Of a stretch of DNA of 64,000 nucleotides, positions 58,410-64,000 are shown in pieces. Position 1 is the stretch's first letter. The number at the start of each line of letters is the position of its first letter. Source of the DNA: Mycolicibacterium komossense (GTDB lineage Bacteria; Actinomycetota; Actinomycetes; Mycobacteriales; Mycobacteriaceae); contig NZ_JACKTY010000033.1 of NCBI RefSeq assembly GCF_025822605.1, forward strand, positions 62,509-126,508, given 5' to 3'. The notes under the pieces were generated by a model. The model saw only the letters and a list, made by a program, of their open reading frames with translations, searched no databases and had not been told where the DNA came from. Both the position numbers and the translations under genes were made by a program.

Positions 58410-61400
58410 GCAGGCTGATCTTCGAGGCACACAAGCGGCTGCCTCGACCTGAGGTGCGCAAGGGTACAATCACCATCGAAGCGCCCCCCGAGTTGCCGCG
58501 CGTCGTACCGCCCTCGTTGTTACGTCGGGCACTTCCGTATCTGATCGTGATCCTGATTGTCGGCATGATCGTCGCGCTGCTCGCGACAGGGATGCGGTTG
58601 ATCTCGCCGCAGATCCTGTTCTTCCCCTTCGTGCTGCTGCTCGCCGCCACGGCGTTGTACCGCGGTAACGACAACAAGCTGCGGCCCGAGGAGATTGACG
58701 CCGAGCGCGCCGACTATCTGCGCTACCTGTCGGTGGTGCGGGACAATATTCGCGCTCAGGCAGCTGATCAACGCGCCGCACTGCAGTGGTCTCATCCCGA
58801 GCCCAGCGCACTCGGTGTAGTGCCTGGCTCCTCGCGGCAGTGGGAACGTGACCTGGGCGACTCCGACTTCTTGATGGTGCGCACCGGACTGCACGACGTG
58901 CCGCTCGACACCACACTGCGCGTCAAAGACACCGTCGACGAAGTTGACCTGGAACCCGTGTCGCACAGCGCGCTTCGTGGGTTGTTGGACACCCAGCGCA
59001 CCGTATACGGCGCGCCGACGTGCATCGACTTGGCAAGGGTCTCGAGGCTGACGCTACTCGGTGACCGCGACGATGTTCACGCGGCGGTCCGGGCCTGGGT
59101 CGCCCAAGCGGTCACGTGGCATGACCCAGGGGTGCTGGGTATCGCGCTGGCTAGCCCCCACCTTGAGTCACAAGACTGGTCCTGGCTTAAATGGCTTCCC
59201 CACGTTGATATCTCGGGCAAGATCGATGGGGCCGGTCCGGCTCGCCACCTGAGCGTCAACACAGACGAACTCATCTCACGCATCGGACCGGTGGTGGCCG
59301 AGCGCCCGCTTTTCGACGGTGGGACTCAGAGTGGTCTGAGGCACCTGCTTCTCGTGGTCGACGATCCGGGCTACGACTTGTCGGCATCAGTGCTGTCGGC
59401 CGGATTGGCAGGCGTCACCGTGATTCAGATCGCCGAATCCGAGCCACATCGCGAGCAGTATATGGACCCGGATCGGCCGGTGTTGAAGGTCTCCGACGGG
59501 CGTATTGCGCGCTGGGCAAGCGGTGGTTGGCAGCCCTATGTGGACCACGCCGACCAGTTATCCGTCGACGAGGCAACGCATCTGGCGCGCAGGCTATCGC
59601 GGTGGGACTCCAACCCCACCCATGTCGGGTTGCGTTCAGCGGCCACCACCGGTGCCACATTTAGCACATTGCTCAACATCGACGACGCAGCACAGCTCGA
59701 TGTGCCCGCGCTCTGGGCGCCGCGCAGGCGCGAGGATGAGCTGCGGGTGCCGATCGGTGTGACCACCACCGGCGAGCCGCTGTACTTCGATCTCAAGGAC
59801 GAGGCCGAAGGCGGGATGGGCCCGCACGGCCTGATGATCGGTATGACGGGATCGGGCAAGTCCCAGACGCTGATGTCAATTCTGTTGGCGTTGCTCACTA
59901 CCCACTCAGCCGAGCGTCTGATCGTCATCTACGCAGACTTCAAGGGTGAGGCCGGCGCCGATATCTTCCGGAATTTCCCGCAGGTCGTCGCGGTGATCTC
60001 CAATATGGCCGAGAAGAAATCGCTGGCCGATCGATTCGCCGATACCCTGCGCGGGGAGGTGGCACGGCGCGAGACCCTGCTCCGCGAATCTGGGCGCCGA
60101 ATCCAGGGCAGCGCTTTTAACTCGGTCACCGAGTACGAGGCGGCTCGCGATTCTGGCGCGCCGGGCACTGAAGACCTGCCACCCCTACCGACGCTGTTCG
60201 TCGTCGCCGACGAATTCACTCTGATGCTGGCGGATTACCCTGACTACGCGGAACTGTTCGATTATCTTGCCCGCAAGGGCCGCTCGTTTCGCATCCACAT
60301 CTTGTTCGCATCACAGACGCTCGACGTCGGCAGGATCAAAGATATCGACAAGAACACGTCGTACCGGATCGGTCTGAAGGTCGCCAGCCCGTCCGTATCG
60401 CGTCAGATCATCGGCGTCGAGGACGCTTATCACATCGAATCTGGCAAAGAGCACAAGGGCGTTGGCTTCCTAGTTCCTGCCCCCGGCGCCGAACCGGTCA
60501 AGTTCCGCAGCACCTACGTCGACGGGATCTACGATCCACCACGGCGACTGAAATCGTATGTGGTTCGCGCAGATCCGAGGCCCCGGTGGTTCACAGCCTC
60601 AGTGGTCGAGCTCGACCAGGACGTCGTCGCGATGCCAGATGACCTTGACGACGCTCCAGTTGGGCCGCCGAAGAAGCTGATCGCAACCATCGGAGACCAG
60701 CTGGGCGCCTATGGCCCACGCGCACCCCGACTGTGGTTGCCGCCGCTCGACGATGCGATCCCGCTGGCCGATGTGCTCGTCGGTGCCCGCGTCCGGGAAG
60801 GTCAGTTGCGCTGGCCGCTCGGCGAGATCGACCGGCCCTTCGAGATGAGACGCGATCCGCTGATGTTCGATGCGAACTCAGCGGCGGGCAACATGCTGAT
60901 TCACGGCGGCGCCAAGTCCGGCAAATCGACTGCGCTACAAACGTTCATCCTATCGGCCGCTGCACTGCACTCACCGCGCGATGTGTCGTTCTACTGTCTG
61001 GACTACGGCGGTGGCCGGCTGCGAGAACTTGAGGACCTCGCCCACGTCGGTAGCGTTGCTACACCACTGGAACCCGAGCGGATTCGGCGCACCTTCGGGG
61101 AGTTCGAGCAATTACTTGCCAGCAGGCAGCGCGCCGGACACGGCACCGTCCACTCGCATGTGTTCTTGGTGATCGACAACCTCTATGGCTTCAGCCGCGA
61201 CAATGCCGATTTGTTCAACACGCGAAACCCGTTGTTGGCAAAGGTCACCGAGCTGGCCAACAGTGGCCTGTCCTACGGCATCCATGTCTTGATCACCACG
61301 CCGAACTGGCTCGAGGTGCCGTTGGCGATGCGCGATGGGCTGGGATTGCGCTTGGAGTTGCGGCTGCCCGATCCGCGGGACAGCAATGTACGCGTGGCCG

Positions 61401-62362
61401 GTGCACTGCGACGACCGGCGGAGAACGTGCCTTATGACCAGCCGGGTCGCGGTCTCACGATGGCGGCCGAGCACTTCCTGTTCGCAGCCCCCGATGTTAG
61501 ACAGACCCCGGTGCTCAGCGCGCGCTATCCGGGCCAATCAGCGCCGCAGGTGCGGCTGCTGCCGGCTGAACTCACGCCCGCCGACGTCGCGCCGCTTTAC
61601 CTCGGCACGGAGCAGGTGGTGATTGGTCAACGCGAAGAAGATCTTTCACCGGTGGCACTCGACTTCTCCGGCCAACCCCTGCTGATGATTCTGGGGGACA
61701 GCAAGTCCGGGAAGACGACGCTGCTGCGGCATCTCATCCGGACGATCCGCGAGAACTCGGCCCAGGACCGCGTGGCCTTCACCGTGCTCGATCGCCGGCT
61801 CCAGTTGGTCGATGAGCCCCTCTTCGATGACAACGAGTACACCGCCAACATCGACCGGATCGTTCCGGCGATGCTCGGACTCTCGGCCATCCTCGAGGCC
61901 CGCCGCCCTCCGGCTGGGATGTCTGCCCGCGAGATGACGGGCTGGACCTATGCGGGCCACACTCACTACCTGTTCATCGATGATGTCGACCAGATTCCGG
62001 ACAACCCGGTGCTGTCGGGGCCCTATGTCGGACAGCGACCATGGACGCCGCTGATCGGGTTGCTCTCCCAGGCAGCCGATCTGGGATTGCGAGTGATCGT
62101 TTCGGCCCGTGCCACGGGCTCGGCGCATGCGTTGATGACCAACCCACTACTCCGGCGGATGAACGATCTGCAAGCGACCACCCTGATGCTGTCCGGCAAT
62201 CCGCAAGACGGCGGCAAGATCCGCGGACACCGCTTCGCGCGCCAGATACCAGGTCGCGGGGTGTTGCTCGATGACACTGACTCTCTGACCTATGTCCAAC
62301 TCGTCAATCCGTTGGCCGGTAGGCACGCAGTATCGGATGCCAAGGAGAGGAATCTGCCATGA
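58406..62362 (+). CDS. eccC3: EccC3, FtsK/SpoIIIE-type ATPase of ESX-3
   Basis: 1318 residues with two N-terminal helices (~40-85), a DUF domain and three ATPase domains in one chain, as in all ESX-3 systems. Walker A lysines are near 485 (GMTGSGKS), 840 (GGAKSGKST) and 1103 (GDSKSGKTT). Walker B of the first domain is 'LFVVADEFTLML'; in the second it is 'FLVIDNLYGF' and in the third 'YLFIDDVDQI'. The first domain drives transport; the second and third bind substrate signals. The stop overlaps PE5 by ATGA. Confidence 0.97.
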   Translation: MSRLIFEAHKRLPRPEVRKGTITIEAPPELPRVVPPSLLRRALPYLIVILIVGMIVALLATGMRLISPQILFFPFVLLLAATALYRGNDNKLRPEEIDAERADYLRYLSVVRDNIRAQAADQRAALQWSHPEPSALGVVPGSSRQWERDLGDSDFLMVRTGLHDVPLDTTLRVKDTVDEVDLEPVSHSALRGLLDTQRTVYGAPTCIDLARVSRLTLLGDRDDVHAAVRAWVAQAVTWHDPGVLGIALASPHLESQDWSWLKWLPHVDISGKIDGAGPARHLSVNTDELISRIGPVVAERPLFDGGTQSGLRHLLLVVDDPGYDLSASVLSAGLAGVTVIQIAESEPHREQYMDPDRPVLKVSDGRIARWASGGWQPYVDHADQLSVDEATHLARRLSRWDSNPTHVGLRSAATTGATFSTLLNIDDAAQLDVPALWAPRRREDELRVPIGVTTTGEPLYFDLKDEAEGGMGPHGLMIGMTGSGKSQTLMSILLALLTTHSAERLIVIYADFKGEAGADIFRNFPQVVAVISNMAEKKSLADRFADTLRGEVARRETLLRESGRRIQGSAFNSVTEYEAARDSGAPGTEDLPPLPTLFVVADEFTLMLADYPDYAELFDYLARKGRSFRIHILFASQTLDVGRIKDIDKNTSYRIGLKVASPSVSRQIIGVEDAYHIESGKEHKGVGFLVPAPGAEPVKFRSTYVDGIYDPPRRLKSYVVRADPRPRWFTASVVELDQDVVAMPDDLDDAPVGPPKKLIATIGDQLGAYGPRAPRLWLPPLDDAIPLADVLVGARVREGQLRWPLGEIDRPFEMRRDPLMFDANSAAGNMLIHGGAKSGKSTALQTFILSAAALHSPRDVSFYCLDYGGGRLRELEDLAHVGSVATPLEPERIRRTFGEFEQLLASRQRAGHGTVHSHVFLVIDNLYGFSRDNADLFNTRNPLLAKVTELANSGLSYGIHVLITTPNWLEVPLAMRDGLGLRLELRLPDPRDSNVRVAGALRRPAENVPYDQPGRGLTMAAEHFLFAAPDVRQTPVLSARYPGQSAPQVRLLPAELTPADVAPLYLGTEQVVIGQREEDLSPVALDFSGQPLLMILGDSKSGKTTLLRHLIRTIRENSAQDRVAFTVLDRRLQLVDEPLFDDNEYTANIDRIVPAMLGLSAILEARRPPAGMSAREMTGWTYAGHTHYLFIDDVDQIPDNPVLSGPYVGQRPWTPLIGLLSQAADLGLRVIVSARATGSAHALMTNPLLRRMNDLQATTLMLSGNPQDGGKIRGHRFARQIPGRGVLLDDTDSLTYVQLVNPLAGRHAVSDAKERNLP

Positions 62363-62673
62363 CACTTCGGGTTGTGCCGGAAGGCCTGGCGGCCGCAAGC
62401 GCTGCGGTCGAGGCACTGGCCGCACGACTGGCCGCCGCACACGTGGTTGCGTCGCCATTCATCACGGCAGTTGTTCCACCTGCGGCCGACCCGGTTTCGC
62501 TGCAGGCGTCCCTATCCTTCGGTGTCCATGGCGCCGAACATGCCGGCGCCGCGGCCGACGGGATCATCGAGCTGGGTCGCTCCGGGATCGGAGTAGGTGA
62601 GTCGGCGACCAGCTACTTCACCGGAGACACCACCGCCGCGCTGTCCTACCTGGCGCGCCGCGGAGGGTCTTAA
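62359..62673 (+). CDS. PE5: PE5, PE-family ESX-3 substrate
   Basis: A 104-residue PE protein almost the same as M. tuberculosis PE5 at the start ('MTLRVVPEGLAAASAAVEAL') and with 'ITAVVPPAADPVSLQ'. The helical hairpin ends in the secretion signal YxxxD (Tyr-Phe-Thr-Gly-Asp). Partner PPE4 is usually encoded immediately downstream but here is missing: a 75-base AT-rich spacer leads straight to esxG. Confidence 0.93.
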   Translation: MTLRVVPEGLAAASAAVEALAARLAAAHVVASPFITAVVPPAADPVSLQASLSFGVHGAEHAGAAADGIIELGRSGIGVGESATSYFTGDTTAALSYLARRGGS

Positions 62674-62748
62674 GTGGAGAGGATGTCGAACGAACCTAGT
62701 TCTCGAACGAATCAAACTGTTGCTCAAAGTGATTGGAGATAATCGAAC

Positions 62749-63042
62749 ATGAGTCTTCTCGACGCCCACATCCCGCAGCTGATCGCTTCCGAATCGGCGT
62801 TCGGTGTCAAGACTGCGCTGATGCGCAGTACCGTCGCGCAGGCTGAGCAGGCCGCGATGGCCGCACAGGCATTCCATATGGGCGAGTCATCAGCCGCCTT
62901 TCAGTCCGCGCACGCGCGGTTCGTTGAGACCGCGGCCAAAGTGAACTCGCTGCTCGACATCGCTCAGGTCAATCTCGGTGAGGCCGGTGCCACCTATGTG
63001 GCTCAGGATGCCGCCGCTGCCAGCACTTACGGAGGTTTCTGA
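62749..63042 (+). CDS. esxG: EsxG, WXG100-family ESX-3 substrate
   Basis: A 97-residue WXG100 protein. The turn motif is HMG in 'AFHMGESSAAFQ', as EsxG proteins have His instead of Trp. The C-terminal helix ends 'ASTYGGF'. It pairs with EsxH, whose start overlaps its stop (TGATG). GGAGA precedes the ATG at a suitable distance, so the pair has its own translation signal. Confidence 0.96.
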   Translation: MSLLDAHIPQLIASESAFGVKTALMRSTVAQAEQAAMAAQAFHMGESSAAFQSAHARFVETAAKVNSLLDIAQVNLGEAGATYVAQDAAAASTYGGF

Positions 63043-63329
63043 TGTCTCAGATCATGTACAACTATCCCGCGATGCTTGGTCATGCGGGCGATATGGCCGG
63101 CTACGCAGGCACCCTTCAGGCGGTTGGTGCTGACATCAGCGCCGAGCAGGCGGCGTTGCAGGGCACCTGGCAGGGCGATACGGGTATGACCTATCAGGCC
63201 TGGCAGGCGCAGTGGAACACCGCCATGGAGGATCTGGTGCGCGCATACATGGCGATGTCGACGACACACGAGACGAACACAATGTCGATGCAGGCGCGGG
63301 ATCAGGCCGAAGGCGCGAAGTGGGGCTAG
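63042..63329 (+). CDS. esxH: EsxH (TB10.4), WXG100-family ESX-3 substrate
   Basis: 95 residues beginning MSQIMYNYPAM as in TB10.4. The WXG turn is Trp-Gln-Gly in 'LQGTWQGDTGM'. His near the C-terminal helix ('MSTTHETNTM') and near 'LGHAGDM' correspond to the zinc ligands of EsxG-EsxH. The secretion signal lies in the C-terminal helix. Heterodimer with EsxG; needed for siderophore-iron use. Confidence 0.97.
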   Translation: MSQIMYNYPAMLGHAGDMAGYAGTLQAVGADISAEQAALQGTWQGDTGMTYQAWQAQWNTAMEDLVRAYMAMSTTHETNTMSMQARDQAEGAKWG

Positions 63330-63367
63330 CCGGACAATGAGGCCTATTCGACGACGAGACCGGCCTC

Positions 63368-64000
63368 GTGTCTGACGCAGTCGAACTGACGGTCGGCGCA
63401 GCCTGGTTCATCGCGGATGAGGTCGGAGCGGGCACCTTTCCGTGTGTGCTGGCGATCACCCCGCCGTACCGCGATGCGTCCGAACGTGCGGCGTTCGCAT
63501 CCCAACAGACTGCCGAATTGGCACGTTTGCAGGTGATCACCGACGGCACGCTCATTCCTTCTGTGCGGCAATGGATTCAGATAGTCTGCAATCCTGAGCG
63601 TTGGCTGGAGCTGCGCTACGTCGCCAGTACATCGTCGGGGGATCTGCTTCGTGGTCTGGTGGCGCGTCGCACCGGTCAGACCGTGGTTGCACTGCGCAAT
63701 GCGCAGCTTGTCACCTTCACCGCTCTGGACATCGACGATCCGCGGACGCTGGCGCGCGTCGTGACCGCAGGGCTGGGAGACCGACCGCCCGCATCGTTCG
63801 AGGAGTTCGCGCTACCGACTCGGGTGGGCGCCAGAGCCGATAGGCAGATACGCGAGGGCGCAGACCTCTCGGCTCTGATGGATCATCTCGATATCCCCGC
63901 ATCGGCGCGTGACGTCGTGCGTGCGGTGTTCGACGGTCCGCGACGCTACGTCGAGGTAGTGGCCGGCCAGCGCAACGGAGCCACCCGCCAGATCACCGAC
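63368..64000 (+). CDS. espG3: EspG3, PE/PPE chaperone of ESX-3 (cut by window end)
   Basis: GTG 63368 starts 'SDAVELTVGAAWFIADEVGAGTFP', followed by 'VVALRNAQLVTFTALDIDDPR' and 'LPTRVGARAD', all close to M. tuberculosis EspG3. 211 codons are visible of about 290. EspG3 binds the tip of PPE proteins and keeps PE-PPE pairs soluble. It is retained although the adjacent PPE4 gene is lost, so it must serve other PE-PPE pairs elsewhere. eccD3, mycP3 and eccE3 are expected beyond the window. Confidence 0.95.
   Translation, partial: MSDAVELTVGAAWFIADEVGAGTFPCVLAITPPYRDASERAAFASQQTAELARLQVITDGTLIPSVRQWIQIVCNPERWLELRYVASTSSGDLLRGLVARRTGQTVVALRNAQLVTFTALDIDDPRTLARVVTAGLGDRPPASFEEFALPTRVGARADRQIREGADLSALMDHLDIPASARDVVRAVFDGPRRYVEVVAGQRNGATRQITD

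Noticed and set aside
1..64000. Search for CRISPR arrays, insertion sequences and integrase genes
   Set aside because: No regularly spaced repeats, no transposase or recombinase motifs and no long direct or inverted repeats were found by eye. The only mobility hint is the tRNA-flanking jetA relic.

Overview
The window is GC-rich actinobacterial DNA from a mycobacterium, probably a rapid grower of the Mycolicibacterium type. The evidence is an ESX-3 type VII secretion locus (eccA3-eccB3-eccC3-PE5-esxG-esxH-espG3), a SigC-like sigma factor, a BlaI close to M. tuberculosis Rv1846c, DUF732-type secreted proteins, a mycofactocin-type short-chain dehydrogenase and a SodA with the Gln-type active site typical of rapid growers. 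Gene starts were chosen from ribosome-binding sites and ATGA/GTGA/TTGA overlaps; family calls rest on recognised motifs, not on database searches.

Layout. 0-2 kb: the end of an MFS transporter, a tRNA-Ala(GGC) with a strong terminator, then a broken Wadjet jetA (DUF3375) gene that abuts the terminator. 2-16 kb: mostly single genes: an EAL-DICT c-di-GMP protein, SulP anion permease plus MerR, small secreted proteins, a cysteine-desulfurase-like enzyme, a GH5-like hydrolase and an unusual SDR. 16-19.5 kb: a substrate-binding protein divergent from a glutamine-synthetase-like/DszC-like pair. 20-23.4 kb: a fadE-fadE-SDR lipid-degradation operon. 23.6-30 kb: sugar-binding lipoprotein, GlxA-type regulator with divergent HD protein, ROK regulator with divergent MFS exporter. 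30-38 kb: DEAD-box helicase, cstA/ybdD, sodA, a zinc-finger membrane protein and a PepSY protein.

38-55 kb is a metal-homeostasis island. It has two DUF5134 membrane proteins, a CopD-CtaG protein, a CopC-CopD fusion, YcnI, a Cu+ P1B-ATPase with its HMA chaperone, a truncated ATPase N-terminus, SigC, BlaI, an ArsR regulator, and three separate cobalt/nickel import systems (CbiMNQO, a lone CbiM-like permease, and a NiCoT permease behind a cobalamin riboswitch). A 35-codon, seven-cysteine metallothionein-like gene lies in the middle. A DJ-1/isonitrile-hydratase-like gene closes the island. Copper handling in the envelope, cobalt supply for B12 and metal-responsive regulation therefore appear to be organised together.

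55-64 kb is ESX-3, cut by the window end inside espG3. PPE4, which normally sits between PE5 and esxG, is absent. The most interesting items are the unannotated metallothionein-like gene, the PPE4-less ESX-3, the SigC/copper/isonitrile-hydratase neighbourhood, and the jetA gene inactivated by an exact 13-bp tandem duplication.
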